Positions 24,724 to 32,941 of a stretch of 64,000 nt of DNA are shown one piece after another. Source of the DNA: QIAW01 sp035487295 (GTDB taxonomy: Bacteria; Acidobacteriota; Terriglobia; Terriglobales; Acidobacteriaceae); NCBI GenBank assembly GCA_035487295.1, contig DATHMH010000034.1, forward strand, positions 1-64,000, written 5' to 3'. The translations under genes were made by a program, and so were the position numbers. Position 1 is the first letter of the stretch. Each line of letters begins with the position of its first letter. The notes below the pieces were generated by a model. It did not search any database. It was not told the origin of the DNA and was given only the letters and a program-made list of their open reading frames with translations.

Positions 24724-25383
24724 TCAGGCCTGGGTTCGCGGTCTTTTGGGTTCATGTCGCAGGCTATGGCCTTTGACCAGATTGAAGAGCTCTTCCGCGA
24801 GATTTTTGGTGTGGTCTCCGGCGCGCTCCAGCGCCTGCGCAATGAAGAGAATGCTTACTACGTCGGCGCCGTTGCGCTGGCGTTCCAGATGACGTTGAAA
24901 GAGGGCTTGCCGCAGTTGGTCAAGCTTGCTATCCATGCTGAGCACCTCGCTGGCCAGTCCCAGGTCTCGCGATGTAAAACCGTCATGGACTTTTTCCAAC
25001 ATTTTCTGCAGCACCGTGGCCATGTCTGCCATGTGTTTGGTATCTTCACGCGCCAGATGGTGCAGCATTTGCACGCGCTGCGCCACGTAGTAGATGAGGT
25101 CTCCGATGCGTTCGAGGTCGGTGATGAACTTGAGACATGCCAAAAGCTCACGCGCTTTGTCTTCTGATACCTGCGTGATGGCCTGGGGCAACCTCTCATC
25201 GATCTGCCGTTCGATCTGGTCCAGCTCTTTTTCGCAGTCTTTGACCGCCAATGCCGCCATGGCTGACCGGTTCCTGATCAGGTCGCCGATGTTGTAAGCA
25301 GCATCTTTGGCAATAAGGCATCCCTTGACAGCCAATGCGGTCAACTCATGGGGCTTTCCTGTTTTGCTTTTGCGAGGAGTCAT
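24724..25383 (-). CDS. phoU: PhoU-like phosphate signalling protein
   Basis: 219 residues. Two three-helix PhoU repeats are seen: the first has LAVKGCLIAKDAAYNIGDLI, then LACLKFITDLERIGDLIYYV. The second has LASEVLSMDSKLDQLRQALF, then LFIAQALERAGDHTKNLAEE. The ERIGD and ERAGD metal-cluster motifs are intact. PhoU modulates Pst transport and phosphate-regulon signalling. No pst or phoR/phoB genes are in the window, so the partner is elsewhere. About 180 bases of AT-rich spacer upstream hold its promoter. Confidence 0.9.
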   Translation of the reverse strand: MTPRKSKTGKPHELTALAVKGCLIAKDAAYNIGDLIRNRSAMAALAVKDCEKELDQIERQIDERLPQAITQVSEDKARELLACLKFITDLERIGDLIYYVAQRVQMLHHLAREDTKHMADMATVLQKMLEKVHDGFTSRDLGLASEVLSMDSKLDQLRQALFQRHLERQRNGADVVSILFIAQALERAGDHTKNLAEELFNLVKGHSLRHEPKRPRTQA

Positions 25384-25565
25384 GCACGAATTGGTTTCTA
25401 TTGCTCGGTCAAGCGAGAAGTAGAAACATCTTCAATTTTAATATTTAAAGAATAGCAGGATATACGATGACAGCGAACTTTATGGCGCCGTTTTTAGAGT
25501 TATCGGCCTCTGCTGACATTATTCAAAATTCAACAGTGCCAAGTCGTCGGTTGATTTCAAAATAC

Positions 25566-26405
25566 CTACAGCAAGATGTTATCAATCAGCCGGGTGCTTC
25601 CCACAAACGCCGCCACCGCGACCAGCGCGCCTTTGGAAATATCGGCTACAGGATCAAGAGTTTCCTGATTGACGATCTCCACATAGTCGAGACGCACCGC
25701 GGGCTCATCTCGAAATATATCTTTGGCAGCTTCCATCAGTTTGGCGGCGTTGCGCTCGCCCCGGTCGACCAGGGTTTGCACGCGACAGAGCGCCCGATAT
25801 AAAACCAATGCCTGCTTGCGCTCGGTGGGACTCAAATATGCGTTGCGTGAGCTGAGGGCCAATCCATCGGTTTCGCGGACTGTAGGCACCATCATGATCT
25901 CAACGCTGAAGGCCAGATCGCGCACCATCCTGCGGATGATCGCAACCTGGGCGGCGTCTTTTTGCCCAAAGTAAGCCACATCAGGTTCGACGATGTGAAA
26001 GAGTTTAGAGACCACTGTGGCCACTCCGCGAAAGTGCCCTAGGCGCGTGCGTCCACAAAGCTTATCGCTTAGCCTCTCCACCGTGACAAAGGTGCTTGCG
26101 CCCTGCGGGTACATCTCATCGACGGTTGGGACAAACAACAACGAAACCCCTTCGGCTTCCAGCATTTTCTGATCGCGCTCCGGGGCGCGCGGATATTTGG
26201 CAAAATCTTCGTTAGGGCCAAACTGGGTGGGATTTACAAAGATGGAAACAGCAACTGTTTTGCACTGTGCCCGGGCGGCGCGCACCAGCGCAAGGTGGCC
26301 TTCATGCAGCGCGCCCATGGTGGGCACGAAGCCCAGGCGCTGCTCGTTGTTTTTCGCGGCTCGGCAGCGCGCGCGCATTTCCTCGATGGAATCAACGGTT
26401 TTCAC
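25566..26405 (-). CDS. panC: Pantothenate synthetase
   Basis: 279 residues. The nucleotide-binding HIGH-like block is PTMGALHEGHLALVR and the KMSKS-like block is LALSSRNAYLS. Other core motifs are SIFVNPTQFGPNEDF and VAYFGQKDAAQVAIIRRMV. It joins pantoate and beta-alanine using ATP, the last step of pantothenate synthesis. Its ATG overlaps the panB stop by four bases (26402-26405), so the two are co-translated in one operon. panD (beta-alanine supply) is not in the window. Confidence 0.97.
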   Translation of the reverse strand: MKTVDSIEEMRARCRAAKNNEQRLGFVPTMGALHEGHLALVRAARAQCKTVAVSIFVNPTQFGPNEDFAKYPRAPERDQKMLEAEGVSLLFVPTVDEMYPQGASTFVTVERLSDKLCGRTRLGHFRGVATVVSKLFHIVEPDVAYFGQKDAAQVAIIRRMVRDLAFSVEIMMVPTVRETDGLALSSRNAYLSPTERKQALVLYRALCRVQTLVDRGERNAAKLMEAAKDIFRDEPAVRLDYVEIVNQETLDPVADISKGALVAVAAFVGSTRLIDNILL

Positions 26406-27298
26406 TTGCGCAGCGCGCGTTTACGTTCCGCGATGCTCTCCAGCGTCTGCCGCGTATCAGCGGGAAGGTGATAAGACTCCTCGTCGCTGGGAAACGCCCC
26501 CGATTCAACATCAGCTTTATAGCTCTCCAAAGCGTGGCGGATCGTTCCCGCAACATCGGCATATTGCCGCACAAACTTGGCGGGTGGTGCAAATGTCAGG
26601 TTCAGCATGTCATGCAGCACCAGCACCTGGCCGTCGCACTCCGGGCCGGCCCCGATGCCGATGGTGGGCACGTGCACTTCAGCCGTAATCATAGCTGCAA
26701 CTTCGCGTGGCATGCCTTCCAGGACGATGCAGAACACGCCGGCGCGCTCCAGCGCCACGGCATCGCGCATAAGCTGTTCGATATCTGCCAGCGTTTTGCC
26801 CTGCACTTTATATCCGCCCATCAGGTGTAGCGATTGCGGGGTCAGGCCGATGTGGCCCATCACTGGGACCTCGGCGTCGCGCAGGCGCGTAATCAATCCC
26901 ACCCGTTTTTCTCCGCCTTCAATCTTCACTGCCTCGGCGCCTGCCTCTTTAATGAAGCGGGAGGCATTGCGCAGCGCATCCTCCGCACCCAGTTGATAGG
27001 AACCATATGGCATGTCGGCGATCAGCAGCGCGCTGCGGACAGTACGGCGCACGGCACGGGTATGGTGCAGCATCTCATCCACGGTGATGGCAAGCGTGTT
27101 TTCCTGTCCCAGCACCACCATGCTGAGCGAATCGCCGACCAGCAGCATATCAATGCCGGCCTCATCCACCAGCCGGGCTGTGGGATAGTCGTAGGCAGTC
27201 ATGCAGGTGATCCGCTGCCGGCCTTTTTTCTGTTGAATGGAATGAACTGTAACTTTAGGACGTGGGCTGTCCTGTGGGACGTGCGAAGTGAAGCTCAT
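26402..27298 (-). CDS. panB: 3-methyl-2-oxobutanoate hydroxymethyltransferase
   Basis: 298 residues from ATG 27298, which has GGAGG four bases upstream; the open frame runs to 27322. Family motifs are RITCMTAYDYPTARLVDEAG, DMLLVGDSLSMVVLG, ADMPYGSY, VKIEGGEKR, VMGHIGLTPQS and GIGAGPECDGQVLVLHDML. It transfers a hydroxymethyl group from 5,10-methylene-tetrahydrofolate to make ketopantoate. First gene of the panB-panC operon. Confidence 0.97.
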   Translation of the reverse strand: MSFTSHVPQDSPRPKVTVHSIQQKKGRQRITCMTAYDYPTARLVDEAGIDMLLVGDSLSMVVLGQENTLAITVDEMLHHTRAVRRTVRSALLIADMPYGSYQLGAEDALRNASRFIKEAGAEAVKIEGGEKRVGLITRLRDAEVPVMGHIGLTPQSLHLMGGYKVQGKTLADIEQLMRDAVALERAGVFCIVLEGMPREVAAMITAEVHVPTIGIGAGPECDGQVLVLHDMLNLTFAPPAKFVRQYADVAGTIRHALESYKADVESGAFPSDEESYHLPADTRQTLESIAERKRALRK

Positions 27299-27517
27299 GC
27301 TACCTCCAGTGCAGTTCCGCATAGCGGATACCGTCTGAAACAGTCCTCGGTTCTCAGTTGTCAGTTCTCAGAGAACCAGACCTAGACTTCATTGTAGAAC
27401 TGGAACCTATCTTTTTGCAAAGAGCTTTCGTCGAAGTCTTATGCCATAAACCCAGATCATTCTTTCGAATCTTTTGTGCTTGCCTTGTCTTTCTGCAACC
27501 ACGAGAATATTCGCACC

Positions 27518-28117
27518 ATGGGAACCAGGGATAAGCGCGTAGATACGTATATCTCCAAATCGGCGGAGTTTGCCCAGCCTATTCTTCAGGAGCTGCGCGA
27601 AATTGTTCACGAAGGCTGTCCCGAGGTTGAAGAAGCCATCAAGTGGCGCTTTCCTGCATTCATGTACAAGGGTATTTTGTGCGGCATGGCTGCGTTTAAA
27701 CAGCATTGCGCCTTCGGATTCTGGAAGGGCAGCCTGATTATCCCTGGAGAGGAGAACAACGTTAACGCCATGGGCCAATTCGGGCGGATCACTTCAATGA
27801 AAGACCTGCCACCAAGGCGTGTGCTGCTGGCCTACGTCAAGAAAGCCAAACAACTGAATGACGAAGGCATAAAGTCCAGGTCAAAGCCGCGCGGGGAGAA
27901 GAAGGAGTTGGCAGTTCCAGCGTATTTTACGACGGCATTAAAGAAGAACAAGAAAGCTCTCGCTGTCTTCGATGCGTTTCCCTACAGCAAGAGGAAGGAT
28001 TACGTTGAATGGCTGACCGAGGCAAAGACCGATGAAACCCGAAAACGCCGGCTGCAGGCTTCCGTCGTGTGGCTGGCGCAGGGGAAGTCGCGTAATTGGA
28101 AGTATGAGCGGTGCTAG
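27518..28117 (+). CDS. DUF1801 / YdeI-like protein
   Basis: 199 residues from ATG 27518; an in-frame upstream start at 27476 adds 14 unsupported residues. Residues about 5-110 match the DUF1801 fold (AQPILQELREIVHEGCPEVE, IKWRFPAFMYKGILCGMAAF). The C-terminal third has the YdeI-type helices (VPAYFTTALKKNKKALAVFD, FPYSKRKDYVEWLTEAKTDE). It is cytoplasmic and its role is unknown; relatives are linked to cell-envelope stress but no activity is established. It ends 35 bases before the next membrane gene. Confidence 0.87.
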   Translation: MGTRDKRVDTYISKSAEFAQPILQELREIVHEGCPEVEEAIKWRFPAFMYKGILCGMAAFKQHCAFGFWKGSLIIPGEENNVNAMGQFGRITSMKDLPPRRVLLAYVKKAKQLNDEGIKSRSKPRGEKKELAVPAYFTTALKKNKKALAVFDAFPYSKRKDYVEWLTEAKTDETRKRRLQASVVWLAQGKSRNWKYERC

Positions 28118-28152
28118 GCGTTGCCGCAGCTTCTCTCCTCTACAATCGTTCC

Positions 28153-28896
28153 ATGGACCACCATACGCTTGCCGCCATCAGCATTGCGGGCACCACCCTT
28201 GATGTGCTGGGAAGTCTATATCTTGCTTACGACCTGTTGGGTGGGCAGCATGGTCCCCTGCGGCTGCTGACCCGGGCAGTAACGTATTCCGTTGTTTTCG
28301 GAGTCGGTTACGGCATCGGTCTGGGATTTGTCTTTGGATTGGCCTCGGGAATCGCCACCGGCATCACCCTCGCCATTGAATTCAGCCGAGCCTCTCGCGG
28401 TGAGAAGCATTATTCGCTTCCATGGGAGGCGTTGTTCAGCGCCATACGCGCCTTTGGATTCAGCCTCGGACTTTACAGAATCCTTGGCCTTCGCTTCGCA
28501 ATCGCATTTGGCATTCTTATCACCATTGGACAAGTATTCGCTTATTCCCGCGGCATGCGACCTGCCACGGACTACGAAGCTGCCCGCCGGCCGCGGCTCT
28601 CACCCCGGCAATTCTGGGGGACTATCATCCGAACCATCGGCTACATCACAACGGCGCTCATTTGCAGCACTCTGGTTCGCCACATCGAACATCCCTGGGC
28701 ATTTGCCCTTCGGGTAGGATTGGTGACGGGCCTGGTCACCGGCATCGGCATCATGATCAATCCCTTTATCGAATACTACGCCGACAATCTGCCGGAGCGG
28801 CGCCTCGGCGTCTTTGGCATAGGATTGATACTCTGCGGCTTTACATTGCAATCTCTTCAGTACTGGATAGCGCTGTTGGATATTCGTCTTACATAA
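28153..28896 (+). CDS. Polytopic membrane protein of unknown function
   Basis: 247 residues from ATG 28153; a GTG at 28111 inside the preceding gene is rejected. About seven hydrophobic helices, with Gly-rich segments (VFGVGYGIGLGFVFGLASGI) and two Gly-zipper-like helices. Between helices 4 and 5 lies a cytoplasmic loop (RPATDYEAARRPRLSPRQF). I do not recognise a family. It shares direction with the DUF1801 gene upstream, 35 bases away, so co-transcription is possible. Confidence 0.72.
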   Translation: MDHHTLAAISIAGTTLDVLGSLYLAYDLLGGQHGPLRLLTRAVTYSVVFGVGYGIGLGFVFGLASGIATGITLAIEFSRASRGEKHYSLPWEALFSAIRAFGFSLGLYRILGLRFAIAFGILITIGQVFAYSRGMRPATDYEAARRPRLSPRQFWGTIIRTIGYITTALICSTLVRHIEHPWAFALRVGLVTGLVTGIGIMINPFIEYYADNLPERRLGVFGIGLILCGFTLQSLQYWIALLDIRLT

Positions 28897-29042
28897 GTCA
28901 TCGTGTTGGCAGGCGGCTTTCAGTACCGGGGGTAATCCCAATTCGGACCAGCGCGCGAACTGATGTCCCCGCGTCCGCTTCTGCTGGGCAACACCGGCGG
29001 GACGCCGGCGCTACTAAAAACCTTTGCTCACAGTGCATAAAT

Positions 29043-29058
29043 GGGGTAGTGTTACCCC
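29043..29058 (+). promoter_or_regulatory. Small hairpin directly before the DUF2339 start codon
   Basis: GGGGTA (29043-29048) pairs with TACCCC (29053-29058) and the ATG follows one base later. No ribosome-binding site is seen. The stem could limit initiation, or the true start may be different. Confidence 0.3.
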
Positions 29059-29059
29059 C

Positions 29060-30931
29060 ATGCCCAACCCCCAAGATGAGTTGGAAGCGCTGCGGCAGCA
29101 GGTAGCGGCGCTGACAGCGCGAATTTTCCGGCTGGAGCAAAGGCTGGGAATTGCTGCGGAAGCTCAGCGACCGGAAGCAGCTCCGCCCATCGCACCGCCT
29201 GCGGCGGCGGCTTCACCAGCTCTTCCCATTTCGGAACCGCAACCGTCTTCAGCTTCGGCTCCGCCCATGTTCGCGCAGGCCGCTCCGCCGGCTGAACGCG
29301 GCAACCTGGAATCGAAGATCGGCAAGCTGTGGTTTAGCTGGATTGGCATCATTGCCATCCTGGGTGCCGTCTCTTACTTCCTCAAATTGGCCTTCGATAG
29401 CGGCATGATCGGTCCCCTTGGCCGGGTTGCCATCGGCATCGTCGCCGGCACACTGGTTGTATTGTGGAGCGAACGGTTCCGCCGCAAGAGACAGGCGTTT
29501 TTTTCATATTCTCTCAAAGCAGTAGGGATCGGGGTACTGTATTTCTCATTGTGGGGAGCGCACTACTTCAACCTGATTCCAGTGGAAGCGGTCTTTGCGG
29601 CCATGATTATCGTTACGTCAGCTACGGTCGTCATGGCATTCGCACAGGACGCGCAGATCCTGGCCCTCTATGCGCTGATTGGCGGCTTCCTCAGCCCGGT
29701 ACTGGTTTCTACGGGGAAGAACGAAGAGATTGTTCTGTTTACCTACGTCGCCATACTGGATCTTGGAGTGCTGGCGCTCGCCGTTCTCAAGCCCTGGCGC
29801 CGGCTGCTGTGGGGCAGTTTTATTGGAACCATCATCCTTTACGTGGGCTGGGGAGCGGAACATTACTCGAGGAGTGAACGCCCGACCACTCTCGTATTTG
29901 CTTCCATATTTGCCGCGATCTTTGCCGCCATTCCCCTGGTCACGCCGTATTACCGCTCCAGCAAATTTCCCGGACCTTCGATCACCCTGACCCTGCTCCC
30001 TTTCTTCAATGCCGCCGGATTCTTTCTCGCGCTTTACGCCATGTACGAAGAGGAGACGGCAACGCTCACCTGGTTCGCCCTGGGACTGGCGGCAATCTAC
30101 CTGGCGATCAGCAATGTGTTCATGCGCCGCTTTGCTGAAAAAGATACGCGCAAGGTGGTGGCCCTGCTGCACGTGGCGATTGCCATTGCGTTTATCACGA
30201 TTGCCATCCCGCTCAAGCTGAATGCGCATTGGATCACAATCGGCTGGCTGATTGAATCGGCGGTGCTGCTGTGGATCTCAGACCGGACGAAGATCGCCGT
30301 TTTGCGTTACCTGGCGGTCACCATCCTGGTGCTGGCGATTTTCCGCGTCTTCGTTTTCGACAGCTCGGAGATGGCAGCGAGGTTAGTCTTCAATGCGCGC
30401 TTTGCCACTTATGCAGTTGCCGTTGCGGTGCTGGGTGGAATCATCATTCTGGGCAGCCGGGAGGTGAGCAAAACCGAGTCCGGCAAAACAGGAAAATGGG
30501 CGATCAGGCTGGCGGGAGTTGTATTGACCGTGCTCGTCCTGGTGAGTCTTACGCTGGAGGCCCATGATTATTTCAGCCGCCAGTCAATGGCAACCACTCT
30601 CTATGATGGCAGGAATTGGGAACTCTACATGCAGAACGAAATTGCCGAGCGCTTCAGCTATTCGATCATCTGGCTGGTTGTTGGCGCGGCGCTGATGGTG
30701 ACGGGCTTCTGGAAGCGATCTGCGTTTGTACGCTGGCAGGCCCTGGTGCTGATTGCTTTTACGATAGGGAAAGTCCTCTTATACGATTCCTCGGAACTCA
30801 ACCGCGTATACCGCGTCGTGAGCTTCCTGGTTTTAGGGATTGTGCTGCTCGGCATCTCGTACGCCTATCAGCGCGATTGGCTGAAGCTTTCTCCCCAGGC
30901 AAACAAATCTGCCAAGGGGACCTCGGCATGA
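29060..30931 (+). CDS. DUF2339 multi-spanning membrane protein
   Basis: 623 residues from ATG 29060. A short coiled coil (LEALRQQVAALTARIFRLEQ) and a Pro/Ala-rich cytoplasmic linker lead into about 18-20 hydrophobic helices, starting LESKIGKLWFSWIGIIAILG. This layout is typical of DUF2339 proteins, large membrane proteins of unknown function. The repeated polar-aromatic pairs near loop ends (DSSEMAARLVFNARF, YDSSELNRVYRV) occur as pairs in this family. It overlaps the DUF3999 gene by four bases (ATGA), so the two are co-translated and probably act together. Confidence 0.88.
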   Translation: MPNPQDELEALRQQVAALTARIFRLEQRLGIAAEAQRPEAAPPIAPPAAAASPALPISEPQPSSASAPPMFAQAAPPAERGNLESKIGKLWFSWIGIIAILGAVSYFLKLAFDSGMIGPLGRVAIGIVAGTLVVLWSERFRRKRQAFFSYSLKAVGIGVLYFSLWGAHYFNLIPVEAVFAAMIIVTSATVVMAFAQDAQILALYALIGGFLSPVLVSTGKNEEIVLFTYVAILDLGVLALAVLKPWRRLLWGSFIGTIILYVGWGAEHYSRSERPTTLVFASIFAAIFAAIPLVTPYYRSSKFPGPSITLTLLPFFNAAGFFLALYAMYEEETATLTWFALGLAAIYLAISNVFMRRFAEKDTRKVVALLHVAIAIAFITIAIPLKLNAHWITIGWLIESAVLLWISDRTKIAVLRYLAVTILVLAIFRVFVFDSSEMAARLVFNARFATYAVAVAVLGGIIILGSREVSKTESGKTGKWAIRLAGVVLTVLVLVSLTLEAHDYFSRQSMATTLYDGRNWELYMQNEIAERFSYSIIWLVVGAALMVTGFWKRSAFVRWQALVLIAFTIGKVLLYDSSELNRVYRVVSFLVLGIVLLGISYAYQRDWLKLSPQANKSAKGTSA

Positions 30932-32145
30932 GCATGAAAGCCTTCTTCCTCTTTGCGGCGTTGTCTGTATTCGTGGGCGCTTCTGTTCCTTATTTCAAAT
31001 ATTTGCGCGAGGTGCAGGTGGGTGGCGCGTCTGGGCAACACTATTTTGTGGTGGATGAGACGGTGTGGCAGCATGCCCGCCCCGATCTGGGCGATCTGCG
31101 CCTGTATGCGGCTGATGGCCATGAAGTCCCTTACGCCCTGAGCACCGAGCGTGGCAGTTCTGAGACCGACCAGAAAGACGTTAAGGTGCTGCAGCCAGGC
31201 GTAGTTGGCGATAAGACGCAGTTCTTTCTGGACATGAGCGACCTGGCAGAGTACGACCGAATTACTCTGAAGTTGAGAGCAAGAAATTTCGTCTCCAAGG
31301 TGCGCGTAGAAGGGCAGGACGATCTGCACGGCGCGCACTGGTCAACGCTGGCCAATACCATTGTTTACGACCTCTCAGACGACAACCTGGGCGGCAACAC
31401 CACGCTGCGGCTGCCCGTCACGCGATACAAATATCTTCGTATCACCCTGGAAGGGGCGGTGAAACCCGCCGACATTGAAGCCGCGACCGCCAACATAAAA
31501 GAAGAAGAGAAGGCGGTGTGGCGGAATATCAGCAGTGAACCAAAAAGGGAAGAACAGAACAAAGAAACGGTCTTTACCTTTTCGGTGCCGGCGAATGTTC
31601 CGCTGGAGCGGCTGGAATTTACCATTGATGCCGCGCAACCTAACTTCAAGCGCGAGGTCGAGATTCAAAACGGGGAAAATGATTGGCCTGGTCCATCAGG
31701 GGAGCTCAGCCGCGTGCACATGCTGCGCCATGGGCAGAAGATCGACTTTGAGCAATCCACGCTCGATCTGGGTGGAATCAGGCCGGACGTTCTCAAAGTC
31801 GTAATCCATAACGGAGACGATCCCCCGCTGAAGATCACCGGCGTGCGGCTCGAGCAATACGAGCGGCGCGCCTACTTCAACTCGTCAGATTCGCCCCACC
31901 TCTATTACGGCGATGAGAAGCTCGACGAGCCGGTTTACGACTACGCCAAACTCTTCCAGGCAGAGGCGAACGCAACTCAGTCCCAGCTTGGCGCAGAGCA
32001 GACGAATACGGCATTTACGGGGCGTCCGGATGAGCGGCCGTGGTCAGATAAACATCCAGCTGTGCTGTGGATCGCGATTGTGGCAGCGGTGCTGGTGCTG
32101 GGTGTGATGGCGCTGCGGTCAATGAAAAATACGACAGCAGCCTGA
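30928..32145 (+). CDS. DUF3999 membrane-anchored periplasmic protein
   Basis: 405 residues from ATG 30928, overlapping the DUF2339 stop; a longer frame to 30616 is only antiparallel noise inside the neighbour. A signal peptide or anchor (AFFLFAALSVFVGASV) is followed by a beta-rich domain of about 340 residues (FKYLREVQVGGASGQHYFVV, LRLYAADGHEVPYAL, YKYLRITLEG). A C-terminal helix (VLWIAIVAAVLVLGVMALRS) holds it in the membrane. DUF3999 genes are commonly found next to DUF2339 genes; function unknown. The tight coupling supports a two-protein envelope complex. Confidence 0.88.
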   Translation: MSMKAFFLFAALSVFVGASVPYFKYLREVQVGGASGQHYFVVDETVWQHARPDLGDLRLYAADGHEVPYALSTERGSSETDQKDVKVLQPGVVGDKTQFFLDMSDLAEYDRITLKLRARNFVSKVRVEGQDDLHGAHWSTLANTIVYDLSDDNLGGNTTLRLPVTRYKYLRITLEGAVKPADIEAATANIKEEEKAVWRNISSEPKREEQNKETVFTFSVPANVPLERLEFTIDAAQPNFKREVEIQNGENDWPGPSGELSRVHMLRHGQKIDFEQSTLDLGGIRPDVLKVVIHNGDDPPLKITGVRLEQYERRAYFNSSDSPHLYYGDEKLDEPVYDYAKLFQAEANATQSQLGAEQTNTAFTGRPDERPWSDKHPAVLWIAIVAAVLVLGVMALRSMKNTTAA

Positions 32146-32181
32146 AAGAAGCGGTCAGCGTAAAACACGCAATAGCGCTTC

Positions 32182-32253
32182 GCATTTAGCCCTTAGAAAA
32201 CATCTGCGCTGCACGTTTACAGATTGCTTACATGATCTGTGAGGGCTAAATGC
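32182..32253. repeat. Inverted spacer repeat (AAATGCCAAGTGC family)
   Basis: GCATTTAGCCCT (32182-32193) and AGGGCTAAATGC (32242-32253) are exact reverse complements around a 48-base centre. The right arm continues CAAGTGCCG, as in the tract at 45337. It may form a large hairpin between the convergent DUF3999 and yqeY genes. Confidence 0.65.
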
Positions 32254-32285
32254 CAAGTGCCGCAGTTTGGATTGAGTGCTGACCC

Positions 32286-32741
32286 TTACTTCGATAACTC
32301 GCGCTTCACGATTTCGCTGACTAGTTTGCCATCCACGCGCGTGCCAGAAGCTGCGAATTTGGCCATGGCATTCTTCATCACTGTGCCCATGTCTTTCATG
32401 GTAGGCGTTCCCATTTCGGCAATAGCGGCGCGCGCCGTGGCAACCACTTCTTCTTCGCCGGCGGCCTTGGGCATGTAAGACTCGATGATTACGATCTCGG
32501 CGGCTTCTTTGTCGGCCAGCTCCTGGCGTCCGCCCTTGGTGAACTGCTCCACAGAATCTTTGCGCTGCTTGATGAGGGTGCTGAGCACGGCCAGCGCCTC
32601 TTTTTCGTCGAGCGGGGCGCGCTTGTCGATTTCCTTGTTCTTCAGGGCAGATTTCACCATGCGCAGGGTGGAAAGGCGCTGCTCTTCGCGGGCGCGCATG
32701 GCGGCGACGATGTCTTGCTGAATTTTTTCGGGAATGGTCAT
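32286..32741 (-). CDS. GatB/YqeY domain protein
   Basis: 151 residues, the usual length for the stand-alone family. It begins TIPEKIQQDIVAAMRARE, then LSTLRMVKSALKNKEID, and the C-terminal half has a KNAMAKFAASGTRVDGKLVS helix pair resembling the tail of GatB. The free-standing protein is widespread, often near rpsU or dnaG, and is thought to bind tRNA; its precise role is unsettled. Here it stands alone. A repeat tract follows its start region at 32749. Confidence 0.93.
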   Translation of the reverse strand: MTIPEKIQQDIVAAMRAREEQRLSTLRMVKSALKNKEIDKRAPLDEKEALAVLSTLIKQRKDSVEQFTKGGRQELADKEAAEIVIIESYMPKAAGEEEVVATARAAIAEMGTPTMKDMGTVMKNAMAKFAASGTRVDGKLVSEIVKRELSK

Positions 32742-32748
32742 ACAGAGG

Positions 32749-32870
32749 TTTTACCACAAAGGGCACAAAGCGGAACGAAGGAACACGAAGGGAAGCATTT
32801 GAGGTTTCTATGCCGGCTATGGCCACGAACAGATTCCTTGTTTTTTCCTTTGTGTCCTTTGTGGTTAAAA
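32749..32870. repeat. Inverted pair of CACAAAGG-family repeats
   Basis: The left arm TTTTACCACAAAGGGCACAA (32749 onward) and the right arm CTTTGTGTCCTTTGTGG (32849-32865) are approximate reverse complements about 50 bases apart. They lie between the start of yqeY (minus) and the diguanylate cyclase gene (plus), and so may sit on both promoters. Confidence 0.65.
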
Positions 32871-32941
32871 CTGTGGTTAACATTCGCCAATACAATGCTA
32901 ATATGCACTCAGTTTTACCCTCCCCCCGATTTGATGTGAGC

